The notes below the pieces were generated by a model that saw only the letters and a program-made list of their open reading frames with translations, did no database searches and was not told the origin of the DNA. DNA of 64,000 nt from Hymenobacter sp. DG25A (GTDB lineage Bacteria; Bacteroidota; Bacteroidia; Cytophagales; Hymenobacteraceae), in the NCBI RefSeq assembly GCF_001280305.1, contig NZ_CP012623.1, positions 2,480,001-2,544,000 on the forward strand, written 5' to 3'. A program made the translations under genes and the position numbers. Numbering within the stretch: the first letter of the stretch is position 1; every line of letters begins with the position of its first letter. Positions 33,861-41,799 of the stretch are shown here, piece by piece.

Positions 33861-33915
33861 AAGCGAAAGGCGCTGAATCTTCCTCTCCGGAAGGTTCGGC
33901 GCCTTTCGCTTTTTC
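33861..33915 (+). terminator. Hairpin terminator after tRNA-Gln
   Basis: Arms AAGCGAAAGGCGC and GCGCCTTTCGCTT form a 13-bp stem with an inner TTCC/GGAA stem, followed by TTTTT. It ends the tRNA transcript before prs. Confidence 0.85.
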
Positions 33916-33981
33916 AGTTTCTGCCATTTCTTCCGGAAATTCGGAATGAGGTCTTTTCTTACCCACCCTTTTACTATTGCC

Positions 33982-34911
33982 ATGGCACCCCAAGTAAAAC
34001 TCTTCGCAGGAAATGCTTCCCACGAGCTCGGTGAAAAGATAGCCGCCGCATTTGGCCAGCCCCTCGGCGACCTGAGCCTGCAGCGCTTCGCGGACCAGGA
34101 ACTGGGCCCCAGCTTTAATGAGAGCATCCGCGGCTGCGCCGTGTTCCTCATTCAGAGCACCAACCCGCCCGCTGAAAACCTGATGGAGCTGATGCTGATG
34201 GTGGATGCCGCCAAGCGCGCCTCCGCCGCCTCCGTTACAGTAGTAATGCCCTACTACGGCTACGCCCGCCAGGACCGCAAAGACAAGCCCCGCGTGAGCA
34301 TCGGCGCCAAAGTGGTAGCCGACTTTGTGCAGAGCGTGGGCACCGACCGCCTGATGACCTGCGACCTGCACGCGGGTCAGATCCAGGGCTTCTTCGATAT
34401 CCCGGTGGATCATCTGGACGGCGCCACCGTGTCGGCGCCCTACATCAAGTCCCTGAACCTGGAAAATCTGATTTTTGCTTCCCCCGACGTGGGCGGCGTG
34501 GTGCGTACCCGGGCCTTCGCCAAGAAATTTGGGGCCGAGATTGTAGTCTGCGACAAAATGCGTCTGCGGGCCAATGAAATTGCCTCTATGCAGGTAATTG
34601 GCGACGTAACCGGCATGAACGTGGTGCTGGTGGATGACATTGTAGACACGGCCGGCACGATCTGCAAAGCCGCTGAGCTGCTGATGGAACGGGGTGCTCT
34701 GTCGGTGCGGGCAGTGATTACGCACGGCGTGCTCAGCGGCCCGGCCCACGAGCGGATTCGCAACTCCGTGTTAAAGGAGCTGGTGATTACTGACACCATT
34801 CCGCTGAAAGAGCCGAATGAGAAAATCCGGGTGATTTCCCTGGCCGATTTGTTTGCCCGTGCTATTCGCAACGTGGTAACGCACGAGAGCATTAGCTCGC
34901 TGTTTGTGTAG
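33982..34911 (+). CDS. prs: Ribose-phosphate pyrophosphokinase
   Basis: 309 residues. It makes PRPP from ribose-5-phosphate and ATP for nucleotide, histidine and tryptophan synthesis. Motifs: VKLFAGNASHELGEKIAAAFG, VVMPYYGYARQDRKDKPRVSIGAKVVADF, the metal and ribose-5-phosphate region MTCDLHAGQIQGFFDIPVDHL and the PRPP loop VVLVDDIVDTAGTICKAAELL. An in-frame ATG at 33946 would add 12 residues unlike the family; ATG 33982 (MAPQVKLFAG) is preferred. L25 and pth follow on the same strand. Confidence 0.96.
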   Translation: MAPQVKLFAGNASHELGEKIAAAFGQPLGDLSLQRFADQELGPSFNESIRGCAVFLIQSTNPPAENLMELMLMVDAAKRASAASVTVVMPYYGYARQDRKDKPRVSIGAKVVADFVQSVGTDRLMTCDLHAGQIQGFFDIPVDHLDGATVSAPYIKSLNLENLIFASPDVGGVVRTRAFAKKFGAEIVVCDKMRLRANEIASMQVIGDVTGMNVVLVDDIVDTAGTICKAAELLMERGALSVRAVITHGVLSGPAHERIRNSVLKELVITDTIPLKEPNEKIRVISLADLFARAIRNVVTHESISSLFV

Positions 34912-34938
34912 CGGCTTTCGATTCCCAAACAATCCGCC

Positions 34939-34946
34939 TATCTTTG
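34939..34946 (+). promoter_or_regulatory. -7 element of the rplY promoter
   Basis: TATCTTTG matches TAnnTTTG, 53 bases before the L25 ATG. TTTC is present near the -33 position instead of TTG. Confidence 0.6.
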
Positions 34947-34999
34947 CGGCCCGTTTGCCTGCTGTGGGTAGGCGGTCCATTTCTCCAAAAACCACTTTT

Positions 35000-35572
35000 A
35001 TGAAAAGCCTCGAGATTGTAGGGTTTAAAAGAGCGAATCTCGGTAAGAAGGATGCGAAAGCACTGCGCCTTGAGTCGTATGTACCGTGCGTATTGTACGG
35101 CGGCACCGAGCAGGTTCACTTCTCGGCTCCGGCCATCCTCTTCCGCGAATTGCTGTACACCCCCGAAGCTCACATCGTTGATCTGAACGTAGAGGGTACC
35201 ATGTACCGCGCCATTGTGCAGGACGCTCAGTTCCACCCCGTGAACGAAATGCTGCTGCACGTTGACTTCCTGGAACTGGAAGAAGGCAAAGAAATTAAGA
35301 TGGACATCCCCGTGAAGTACATCGGCGTTTCGCCGGGCGTACTGGCCGGTGGCAAGCTGGTAAGCAAGCTGCGTAAGCTGAAAGTAAGAGCTACGCCTGC
35401 TAACCTGCCCGACTATGTGGAAGTAAACATTTCTGATCTGGCGCTGGGTAAGTCTATCAAAGTGAGCAAAGTAGAGCCTAAAGGCTTCACTATCCTCACC
35501 AACCCCCAGGCTCCTATTGCTACGGTAACCATCCCACGTGCTCTGAAAGGCACCCTGGCTGCCGAGAAGTAA
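35000..35572 (+). CDS. rplY: 50S ribosomal protein L25/general stress protein Ctc
   Basis: 190 residues, the long CTC form. The N-terminal 5S rRNA-binding L25 domain (MKSLEIVGFKRANLGKKDAKALRLESYVPCVLYGG, VDLNVEGTMYRAIVQDAQFHPVNEMLLHVDFLEL) is followed by the TL5/CTC C-terminal beta domain (IKMDIPVKYIGVSPGVLAGGKLVSKLRKLKVRATPANLPDYVEVNISDLALGKSIKVSK). A longer frame from 34904 overlaps prs and the promoter, so ATG 35000 is chosen. Confidence 0.95.
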   Translation: MKSLEIVGFKRANLGKKDAKALRLESYVPCVLYGGTEQVHFSAPAILFRELLYTPEAHIVDLNVEGTMYRAIVQDAQFHPVNEMLLHVDFLELEEGKEIKMDIPVKYIGVSPGVLAGGKLVSKLRKLKVRATPANLPDYVEVNISDLALGKSIKVSKVEPKGFTILTNPQAPIATVTIPRALKGTLAAEK

Positions 35573-35578
35573 GAACCC

Positions 35579-35625
35579 CGGATTCTATCGGATTTTGCGG
35601 AGGCCACGGATTTCGTGGCCGATTC
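35579..35625 (+). repeat. GGATT-rich repeat, left arm of an inverted pair
   Basis: It contains CGGATTC, TTTTGCGGAGGCCACGG and TTTCGTG. It is about 90 percent identical to the reverse complement of 35740-35785 by eye. It begins 6 bases after the L25 stop. Confidence 0.75.
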
Positions 35626-35650
35626 GGAAACCGCCGGATTCCTCATTACC

Positions 35651-35687
35651 AAAAGCCGCTCTGCTCGCAGGGCGGCTTTTTTTGTAG
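35651..35687 (+). terminator. Hairpin terminator after rplY
   Basis: AAAAGCCGCTCTG pairs with CAGGGCGGCTTTT (one T-G pair), loop CTCG, followed by a further T-tract. It lies between the arms of the GGATT inverted pair. Confidence 0.85.
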
Positions 35688-35739
35688 TTGTTTAGATAAT
35701 TTTACCCGACAAACCAGACGGCCGGGCTTACTGCCTGAG

Positions 35740-35785
35740 GAATTGGTCACGAAACCCGTGGCCTCCGCAAAATCCGTCGAATCCG
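35740..35785 (-). repeat. GGATT-rich repeat, right arm of an inverted pair
   Basis: On the minus strand it reads CGGATTCGACGGATTTTGCG followed by GAGGCCACGGGTTTCGTG, matching the left arm at 35579-35625. It ends 6 bases before the pth ATG, so it forms most of the pth leader. Confidence 0.75.
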
Positions 35786-35791
35786 TGGTCT

Positions 35792-36355
35792 ATGAAATAC
35801 CTCATTCTGGCGCTGGGAAATATTGGAGCCGAATACGCCGATACGCGCCATAATATTGGGTTTATGGTGGCTGACTATCTGGCCAAAAAACACGACGCGC
35901 ATTTTGAGGTAGGCCGCCACGCCTTCGTGACGGAAATCAAGCATAAGGGGAAAACCTTTGTGCTGGTAAAGCCTACCACTTACATGAACCTGAGCGGTAA
36001 AGCCGCTGCCCACTGGCTGAATGTCCTCAAAATTCCGAAGGAAAATATGCTGGTGGTGACGGATGATCTGGCCCTCCCCTACGGCAAGCTGCGCCTGAAA
36101 GGCAAAGGCTCAGCGGGCGGGCACAACGGCCTCAAGCACATCCAGGAAACCCTCGGCACCGATGAATATGCCCGCCTGCGCTTCGGGGTAGACGCTAATT
36201 TTCCCAAAGGCCGACAGGTAGATTATGTGCTGGATCCGTTTTCTACCGATGAGCAGATTGATTTACCCCTGCGCATTGAAAAAGCCGCCGATGCCGTGCT
36301 GGCCTTCGGTACCATGGGCCTAGAGCGCGCAATGAACGTGGTGAACGTTAAGTAG
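35792..36355 (+). CDS. pth: Peptidyl-tRNA hydrolase
   Basis: 187 residues. It releases peptides from prematurely dissociated peptidyl-tRNA. Motifs: LILALGNIGAEYADTRHNIGFMVADYLA (catalytic His), KPTTYMNLSGKAAAHWL, VVTDDLALPYGKLRLKGKGSAGGHNGLKHIQETLG and RLRFGV. The usual GLGNPG is LALGNIG here, an allowed variant. It follows rplY, as in many bacteria, but with a repeat-filled gap of 219 bases. Confidence 0.96.
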   Translation: MKYLILALGNIGAEYADTRHNIGFMVADYLAKKHDAHFEVGRHAFVTEIKHKGKTFVLVKPTTYMNLSGKAAAHWLNVLKIPKENMLVVTDDLALPYGKLRLKGKGSAGGHNGLKHIQETLGTDEYARLRFGVDANFPKGRQVDYVLDPFSTDEQIDLPLRIEKAADAVLAFGTMGLERAMNVVNVK

Positions 36356-36394
36356 AGGTAGAAGTACAATTCATCCATACAGTCAATACAGTCT

Positions 36395-36520
36395 TAATAA
36401 AACAGCTGTCATCCTGAGCAAAGCGAAGGACCTTCTCCCGTTAAAACGAGTCGTTGTTTCGACAATTATTCTAGCGTGATAAGGTCCTTCGCTTTGCTCA
36501 GGATGACAGCTGTTTTATTA
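36395..36520. repeat. 126-bp element with perfect 40-bp terminal inverted repeats
   Basis: Arms 36395-36434 and 36481-36520 are exact 40-base complements (outer end TAATAAAACAGCTG, inner end GCGAAGGACCTT). A 46-base centre includes smaller dyads around TCGTTGTTTCGA. The GTCATCCTGAGC-AAAGCGAAGGACCTT word is a known type of interspersed palindrome in Bacteroidota. It lies between convergent pth and metG and could fold as a terminator for both. No ORF. Confidence 0.88.
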
Positions 36521-36579
36521 CAGCCATTTTTTCAAATAGCTGCTTTTATTGTGTGCCTATTACTCGGGATGTAATCAAA

Positions 36580-38625
36580 CTACGCAATACCTGAACCCGG
36601 CCGTACGTGGCTACTGGGCTGCATGAGTGATAGGGAGCCATCCGCATTTTCAGCCATCAGGAGCATGCCCTGGCTTTGAATGCCTTTGATTTCGCGGGGA
36701 GCGAGGTTGAGCAATACCTGCACCTGCTGGCCAACCAACGCTTCGGCCACAAAGTGTTCGGCAATGCCTGATACAATGGTGCGGGGCTCATCAAAACCAA
36801 GGTCGACGCTGAGCTTTAGTAGCTTTTTAGTTTTGGCTACTTTTTCAGCGGACAGAATAGTGCCCACGCGCAAATCCATGGTTTGAAAATCCTCGAAGCT
36901 GATATCCGGCTTGGCGGGGGCGGCTACGGCGTTGGCCAGCTCGTTGGCCTGTTTGGTATCGAGCAGCTTCTGCACCTGCGCTTCTACGGTAGCATCTTCT
37001 ATTTTATCGAAGAGCAGCGCGGCTTCTCCAATCTGATGGCCGGCGTGCAAGGCATTGGCCCGGCCGGCGGCCTGCCAAGTGCCCTGATCGTGGCCCAGCA
37101 TACGGCCCAGCCGTGCTGCCGACTCCGGCAGGAAGGGCTCCAGCAGCGTTACCAGGCTGGCAGCTAATTGCAAGGCCACATGCAGCACGGTACCCGTACG
37201 GGCTTCGTCGTTTTTAATGAGTTTCCAGGGCTCCGTATCGGCGAGGTATTTATTGCCGGCGCGCGTCAGGTTCATCAACTCATTCAGCGCATCGCGGAAG
37301 CGGTAATTTTCAATTAAATCACCGATACGCCTGGGGAATTCTGCCAGATGCTGCAGCACTTCTTCATCCTGCGCAGTAAGTGCGCCGCACACCGGTACTT
37401 TACCGCCGAAAAACTTATGCGTAAGCACCACGGCGCGGTTAATAAAATTACCCAGGTTGGCTACCAGCTCGTTGTTATTACGGGCCTGAAAATCTTTCCA
37501 GGTGAAGTCATTATCCTTGGTTTCCGGGGCATTGGCGCATAATACGTAGCGCAGTACATCGGCTTTGCCGGGGAAATCCTGCAAATACTCATGCAGCCAC
37601 ACGGCCCAATTGCGGGAGGTAGATATTTTGTCGCCTTCCAGGTTCAGGAATTCATTGGCGGGCACATTATCCGGCAGAATATATTCCCCGTGCGCTTTCA
37701 GCATAGCCGGGAAAATAATGCAGTGAAATACTATGTTATCCTTGCCAATAAAATGCACCAGCTTGGTGCCTTTATCCTTCCAATAAGTCTCCCAGGTATC
37801 GGGCAATAAATCCTTGGTGGCAGATATGTAGCCAATGGGCGCATCAAACCACACGTACAACACTTTTCCTTCGGCGCCGGGCACAGGAACGGGTACACCC
37901 CAGTCTAAATCCCGGGTTACGGCGCGCGGGTGCAGGCCCTGGTCTATCCAGGATTTACACTGCCCGTAAACGTTGGTTTTCCAGTCGTGCTTGTGGCCTT
38001 CCACAATCCACTCGCGCAGCCAGGGCTCATACTGATCCAGCGGTAAATACCAGTGCTTGGTTTCGCGCAATACGGGCTGGTTGCCGGAGAGCATGCTGCG
38101 CGGCGAAATAAGCTCCGTAGGGCTGAGGGATGTACCGCATTTCTCGCACTGGTCGCCGTAGGCATTGTCGTTGCCGCAATTGGGGCAGGTGCCTACAATG
38201 TAGCGGTCGGCCAGAAATTGGCCGGCTTTTTCATCGTAATACTGCTCCGAAACCTGCTCAATGAATTTTCCTTCCTCGTACAGCTTTTTGAAAAAGCCGC
38301 TGGCTACTTCGCTGTGGGTTTGGGAAGACGTGCGCGAATAAATGTCAAACGACACCCCAAATTCCTGAAACGAGTCCCGGATTATAGCGTGGTATTTATC
38401 AACTACCTGCTGAGGCGTAACGCCTTCTTTCTGTGCCCGAATGGTAATGGGCACGCCGTGCTCATCGGAACCACAAATAAACTTTACGTCGCGCCCATTA
38501 GCGCGCAGATAGCGCACATAAATATCAGCCGGTAAATACACGCCGGCCAGGTGCCCGATGTGCACGGGGCCATTGGCATAAGGCAGCGCCGCAGTAACGG
38601 TATAGCGTTGAGGATCAGATTGCAT
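36580..38625 (-). CDS. metG: Methionyl-tRNA synthetase
   Basis: 681 residues, class I synthetase. HIGH is intact (GPVHIGHL, about residue 22). The zinc knuckle is [19 protein letters not shown]. The KMSKS loop appears as GDKISTSRN, a variant common in this enzyme group. The C-terminal tRNA-binding (Trbp111/EMAPII-like) domain begins near [34 protein letters not shown] and allows dimerisation. The longest frame starts at 38637; ATG 38625 ([20 protein letters not shown]) is preferred. Confidence 0.96.
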   Translation of the reverse strand: MQSDPQRYTVTAALPYANGPVHIGHLAGVYLPADIYVRYLRANGRDVKFICGSDEHGVPITIRAQKEGVTPQQVVDKYHAIIRDSFQEFGVSFDIYSRTSSQTHSEVASGFFKKLYEEGKFIEQVSEQYYDEKAGQFLADRYIVGTCPNCGNDNAYGDQCEKCGTSLSPTELISPRSMLSGNQPVLRETKHWYLPLDQYEPWLREWIVEGHKHDWKTNVYGQCKSWIDQGLHPRAVTRDLDWGVPVPVPGAEGKVLYVWFDAPIGYISATKDLLPDTWETYWKDKGTKLVHFIGKDNIVFHCIIFPAMLKAHGEYILPDNVPANEFLNLEGDKISTSRNWAVWLHEYLQDFPGKADVLRYVLCANAPETKDNDFTWKDFQARNNNELVANLGNFINRAVVLTHKFFGGKVPVCGALTAQDEEVLQHLAEFPRRIGDLIENYRFRDALNELMNLTRAGNKYLADTEPWKLIKNDEARTGTVLHVALQLAASLVTLLEPFLPESAARLGRMLGHDQGTWQAAGRANALHAGHQIGEAALLFDKIEDATVEAQVQKLLDTKQANELANAVAAPAKPDISFEDFQTMDLRVGTILSAEKVAKTKKLLKLSVDLGFDEPRTIVSGIAEHFVAEALVGQQVQVLLNLAPREIKGIQSQGMLLMAENADGSLSLMQPSSHVRPGSGIA

Positions 38626-38743
38626 GAGACGAAACAAAAATCACGGGCAACAGAAAATACCGGCGTGATATGGATGTAAAAAACCGAGGTAAGATGGCTG
38701 AAAAAGAGCCAGAAAAAACAAAATTAAAAAAGGATAAAAATCC

Positions 38744-38773
38744 TTGACTCCGTTATTAAATCAGTTACTTTTA
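38744..38773 (+). promoter_or_regulatory. Promoter of the AT-hook gene, TTG-N19-TACTTTTA
   Basis: TTG (38744-38746), exactly 19 bases, then TACTTTTA (38766-38773), which differs from TAnnTTTG only in the last base. The surroundings are unusually AT-rich for this genome. Transcription would begin near 38780, just before the dyad at 38785. Confidence 0.65.
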
Positions 38774-38784
38774 ATTCCGTCACA

Positions 38785-38805
38785 ACGACAGTAATTAATT
38801 GTCGT
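38785..38805. promoter_or_regulatory. 21-bp dyad just downstream of the AT-hook gene promoter
   Basis: ACGACA and TGTCGT form 6-bp arms around the AT-rich centre GTAATTAAT. Position and AT-rich core suggest an operator, possibly for autoregulation by the AT-hook protein, or a 5' mRNA hairpin. This is inference. Confidence 0.45.
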
Positions 38806-38842
38806 ACTGCACTAAAAATCCACCATCAACTTCTTTTTCGGT

Positions 38843-39469
38843 ATGAAAAAAGCAGACAAAGGGCCATCAGGCAAAAAAGCCAAGAAAGATCCGGCATTAA
38901 AAGTAGAGCGCAAAGCAGCTAAAGCAGCCTCCCGTGCTACTGATTCTATGACGGATGCCCGCGCCGACAAAAAGTCCGGACAGAAGAAATCCCTGAAAGC
39001 TGCAGCCAAGCAGCTGCAGAAGGAACTGGACGACCGGATGGATGAGATGGTGAAACAGATTCGCAAAGAAACGAAAGAGAAGCTGAAGGAAGTAGTGCGC
39101 GAGGCAACCCGCCGGCTGGATGTAGACACCGAGCGCATGTTTGAGCAGGCGCTGCACACCATTGTACGCCATTACGATTCAGCGTCGCCGGCTTTTTCTG
39201 ACAGCATTTCCACGGATATGGGCGCTACGGAGGCAACTTCCGGCAAAAGTACCCGGGCTACTACGGCCACCCGCAACACCGCCCCGAGTGCCCCCCGAAC
39301 CACGGCCTCCAGCGCTAAATCCAGCGCCACTGAAACGCCCGCCCGCCGGGGCCGCCCGGCAGCGGCAAAACCGGCCCCAGCCCGCCGGGGCCGCCCAACT
39401 GCTACCAATAAGGGGGGCAGCACGGCCGCTGATAATGCTACCGATACCAACGCACCAACCAACGCGTAA
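38843..39469 (+). CDS. Lysine-rich coiled-coil protein with two C-terminal AT-hooks
   Basis: 208 residues. Residues 1-60 are strongly basic (Lys/Ala-rich, resembling histone H1-like tails). About 50-110 is a charged helical or coiled-coil segment (LKAAAKQLQKELDDRMDEMVKQIRKETKEKLKEVVREATRRLDVDTERMFEQALHTIVRHY). A Ser/Thr/Ala-rich linker follows, then two AT-hook cores RRGRP at 168-172 and 181-185, flanked by Pro/Ala/Lys. AT-hooks bind the minor groove of AT-rich DNA, so a nucleoid-associated or regulatory protein is likely. I do not recognise a named family. It has its own promoter and terminator. Confidence 0.7.
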   Translation: MKKADKGPSGKKAKKDPALKVERKAAKAASRATDSMTDARADKKSGQKKSLKAAAKQLQKELDDRMDEMVKQIRKETKEKLKEVVREATRRLDVDTERMFEQALHTIVRHYDSASPAFSDSISTDMGATEATSGKSTRATTATRNTAPSAPRTTASSAKSSATETPARRGRPAAAKPAPARRGRPTATNKGGSTAADNATDTNAPTNA

Positions 39470-39486
39470 GTCTTCGAATTTCTCTT

Positions 39487-39531
39487 AAAACAGCCCGCCG
39501 TTTCTCTAGAGAAGCGGCGGGCTGTTTTTTA
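39487..39531. terminator. Bidirectional hairpin terminator
   Basis: AAAACAGCCCGCCG pairs with CGGCGGGCTGTTTT, extended by an inner TTCTC/GAGAA stem. It lies between the AT-hook gene and the convergent lipoprotein gene. Confidence 0.88.
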
Positions 39532-39538
39532 TGGCTTT

Positions 39539-39898
39539 TTAGTTGGGAAGCGGGCGTAGCGTATCGCCCACCGGGCTTTGCTTCAGGCGCTGCATGCGGG
39601 TTTCGGGCGTGGTGTTATTGGGGGCGTTGGTGTTGATGTTCTCCACCCGCTGGCGGGCGTTGGTGCCGCTGGCCTGCTCCCCTATCGGCACGCGCCGGGG
39701 CGTGGCATCGGGCACAGAGCCGCCGTAGCCGGCATTACTATTGTAGGCCGCCTGCCGGTCTGCATCCGTCTGAATCTGGGTGGGGGGCTGGCTGGCTGCA
39801 TTCCGCTCGGCCGTAGATTCTTCGGCCGTGGTGCACGCAGAGAACAGGCTGGCGCTGAGGAGCGCCCCGGCCAGCAGAAAAGGAACGGCGTATTTCAT
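39539..39898 (-). CDS. Small hypothetical lipoprotein
   Basis: 119 residues. It has a lipoprotein signal (LLAGALLSASLFSAC, Cys about residue 22), then a low-complexity, Asn/Thr/Gln-rich hydrophilic chain (TQIQTDADRQAAYNSNAGYGGSVPDATPRRVPIGEQASGTNARQRVENINTNAPNNTTPETRMQRLKQSPVGDTLRPLPN). No domain is recognised. It is probably an outer-membrane-anchored, largely disordered protein. Confidence 0.65.
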   Translation of the reverse strand: MKYAVPFLLAGALLSASLFSACTTAEESTAERNAASQPPTQIQTDADRQAAYNSNAGYGGSVPDATPRRVPIGEQASGTNARQRVENINTNAPNNTTPETRMQRLKQSPVGDTLRPLPN

Positions 39899-39974
39899 GG
39901 AAGTATCAACAAATGCCAGTCCAAAAGCGGGTAGCTATGCTACAACGCAGCCGCCGGAAAGCGCGTTGCTTTTC

Positions 39975-40769
39975 TTAGCATGCTATGGGCGCCAGCAGAT
40001 GCTGGTGTATTCCTTCCCATAAGGCCATGCGCGCCTCTATACAGTGCGTTGCCACGTCCAGGCAATCCTGCCAGCGTTGTGCTTGCGGGCCGCATAACTC
40101 CCGCACCATTTGCTGCGCTAAGGGAGTATGGACCTCTTCATCCAGCTGAATATGACGGTCCAGATAATACGTGAACGTATCCAGCTGGCCGGGAAAGCGC
40201 TGGCGCAGGTCGGCCACCAAATGGCGAAACATATCCGGAATAACGTCTTCGCGGCCGAAGGTGAAGGCCGAAGCTATGGCATGCGGCTGGCCGGAATCGA
40301 TAATGGCGAAGGTGCCCAGCACAAACTGCCGTACTGAGGCAGGCGCCTGGGCCTGCTCCAGCGCCTCAGCAACGGAGGCGCCGGCGGCCAGCGCGGCCAG
40401 CAGCCGGTAAATGGGCCGGGTATCGGCCCCACACTCCTCCATGGAGCGCAGATAAAGCTCAAAGTGGCTGGTTGGCCGGCCATGCATATCTACATCGGTT
40501 TCTTCTTCCAGCACAATGTCATTGATGAGGCGCCGGGTGGCAGGGTTGCCGCGGGGCACCCACGGCACCTGCACGCAGGTCAGCTCGCGCTGCAGCGCCT
40601 TCAGCAGCGACATAAAATCCCACACTGCAAACACGTGGTGCTCCATAAACACCCGCAGGTCCTGCATATTCTGCAGCGACTGATACACGTTATGGGCTAC
40701 CAATTGCTGGCGTACGGGAGCCAGCTGCTGCTGCAAAAGAGAAATCGGGTCTTGATTCTGTTCAGCCAT
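39975..40769 (-). CDS. DUF3050 domain-containing protein
   Basis: 264 residues matching DUF3050, a helical family related to the heme-oxygenase-like fold. Conserved histidine-bearing motifs: LQNMQDLRVFMEHHVFAVWDFMSLLKALQRELTCVQVPWVP, NDIVLEEETDVD, SHFELYLRSMEECGADT, TFGREDVIPDMFRHLV and FTYYLDRHIQLDEEVHTPLA. The His/Glu pattern suggests a di-metal or heme-like site, but no activity is established that I can name with certainty. The longer frame starts at 40841; ATG 40769 (MAEQNQDPISLL) is preferred. Confidence 0.85.
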   Translation of the reverse strand: MAEQNQDPISLLQQQLAPVRQQLVAHNVYQSLQNMQDLRVFMEHHVFAVWDFMSLLKALQRELTCVQVPWVPRGNPATRRLINDIVLEEETDVDMHGRPTSHFELYLRSMEECGADTRPIYRLLAALAAGASVAEALEQAQAPASVRQFVLGTFAIIDSGQPHAIASAFTFGREDVIPDMFRHLVADLRQRFPGQLDTFTYYLDRHIQLDEEVHTPLAQQMVRELCGPQAQRWQDCLDVATHCIEARMALWEGIHQHLLAPIAC

Positions 40770-40800
40770 TGAACCATTGAAATAAGAGATTATCAGTGGA

Positions 40801-40833
40801 GCGCTGCAGGAAGTGCTGGGCCTCCTGCAGCGC
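40801..40833. repeat. GC-rich hairpin between msrB terminator and DUF3050 gene
   Basis: GCGCTGCAGGA and TCCTGCAGCGC form a perfect 11-bp stem with an 11-base loop. There is no T-tract. It could be a second termination or pausing hairpin, or a regulatory element before the DUF3050 gene. Confidence 0.5.
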
Positions 40834-40847
40834 ATTAACAAACGAAA

Positions 40848-40878
40848 CGGCCCCCTGGCATGGATTGCCAGGGGGCCG
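40848..40878 (-). terminator. Hairpin terminator after msrB
   Basis: Perfect 13-bp stem CGGCCCCCTGGCA / TGCCAGGGGGCCG with loop TGGAT, 30 bases after the msrB stop. The following sequence is only weakly T-rich. Confidence 0.65.
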
Positions 40879-40907
40879 CTACAAAATTAATCAACACTGA
40901 TTTCTTA

Positions 40908-41456
40908 TTATTTCTTGGTGAGCTCGAACACCATACCATCAGAATCCATGCAGTAGCGCAGGCCGGTGGGCTTGGGCCCATCGTTGAATACGTGGCCGAG
41001 GTGGCCTCCGCAACGGGCGCACACAATTTCGTCGCGGCTCATGCCCAGGGTGTTGTCCGAAGTTACTTTCAGGCTGGCATCGGAAGCGGGGGCCCAAAAG
41101 CTGGGCCAGCCCGTGCCCGATTCAAACTTGGTATCGGAAGTAAACAGCAGGTTGTGGCAGCCGGCACAGTAGTAGCGGCCTTTGGCGTGGTTGTCGAAGT
41201 ATTTGTTGGCAAAAGCCCGCTCCGTGCCCTGCTGGCGCAGAATATAGTATTGGGCCGGCGTCAGTTGGGCCTTCCATTGAGCCTCGGTTTTGCGCACGGG
41301 AAACTCATCGGGGCGGCCCGTGCGGGGCTTGGCCTGGGGATAGTCTTTGGCCGCCGAGCCGGTTTGCGCTTTGGCTACGGGCGCATTTTTCTTTTGGGAG
41401 CAGGCCGGGCTTAAGGTGAGCACCGAGAAAAATAAAATCAGAAAGGAAGCGCGCAT
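40908..41456 (-). CDS. msrB: Peptide-methionine (R)-S-oxide reductase, exported
   Basis: 182 residues. An N-terminal signal ([15 protein letters not shown], weak lipobox) and linker precede a full MsrB domain from about residue 50: the zinc ligands are the CxxC pairs in [11 protein letters not shown] and [13 protein letters not shown], with SGTGWPSFW between. The catalytic Cys is in [13 protein letters not shown]. It repairs methionine-R-sulfoxide in envelope proteins. A signal-bearing MsrB indicates action outside the cytoplasm. Confidence 0.93.
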   Translation of the reverse strand: MRASFLILFFSVLTLSPACSQKKNAPVAKAQTGSAAKDYPQAKPRTGRPDEFPVRKTEAQWKAQLTPAQYYILRQQGTERAFANKYFDNHAKGRYYCAGCHNLLFTSDTKFESGTGWPSFWAPASDASLKVTSDNTLGMSRDEIVCARCGGHLGHVFNDGPKPTGLRYCMDSDGMVFELTKK

Positions 41457-41799
41457 ATCAGGGAAGAAGAAACAACTAAAAGGGGAGAAAAAGCCGGCCG
41501 GCTAAAGCCTTGTGCTGATTAACTGAACATACGAAGCTGCCTCCCGGTTCGGGTTTACTCGCCCGGAATCCAACCATTTTATCCGTCTAAACCAGCCCAG
41601 CGCCTATTCCTGGGTTTGTGTTAAAAACAAGGAATTGTATTCACCTTCTGTGTGTTACCTACCCCGAGCCCAAAGCAAGGACAAAGCGAAAAGCACTTGA
41701 CCGGTTTCGGTCGGTTTAATCTTCATTGCTCAGTAGCAATTATTTACTGCGCGCTTTTGCCGCAACATTCCGTACCTTTGCGGCCGGAAAACCCATTGT
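41457..41799. other. Divergent intergenic region (msrB / typA)
   Basis: 343 bases with no convincing ORF, tRNA or conserved RNA. The right end holds the typA -7 element at 41773-41780. A small hairpin ACCG-GTTT-CGGT lies at 41700-41711. A long leader or a regulatory RNA cannot be excluded. Confidence 0.55.
41773..41780 (+). promoter_or_regulatory. -7 element of the typA promoter
   Basis: TACCTTTG, exact TAnnTTTG match, ending 19 bases before the typA ATG. A TTG occurs 13 bases upstream, closer than usual. Confidence 0.65.

Noticed and set aside
33652..34749. 365-residue minus-strand ORF covering the tRNA and prs
   Set aside because: It runs antisense through a tRNA, a terminator and prs. 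The tRNA and prs are unequivocal, so the ORF is not a gene.
36580..38625. KISTS in place of KMSKS as a sign of a defective MetRS
   Set aside because: KISTS-type variants are normal in this methionyl-tRNA synthetase group; HIGH, zinc and tRNA-binding parts are intact.
39341..39396. Possible tandem-repeat DNA element in the AT-hook gene
   Set aside because: The duplicated CCCGCCGGGGCCGCCC simply encodes the two RRGRP AT-hooks, so it is explained by the protein.
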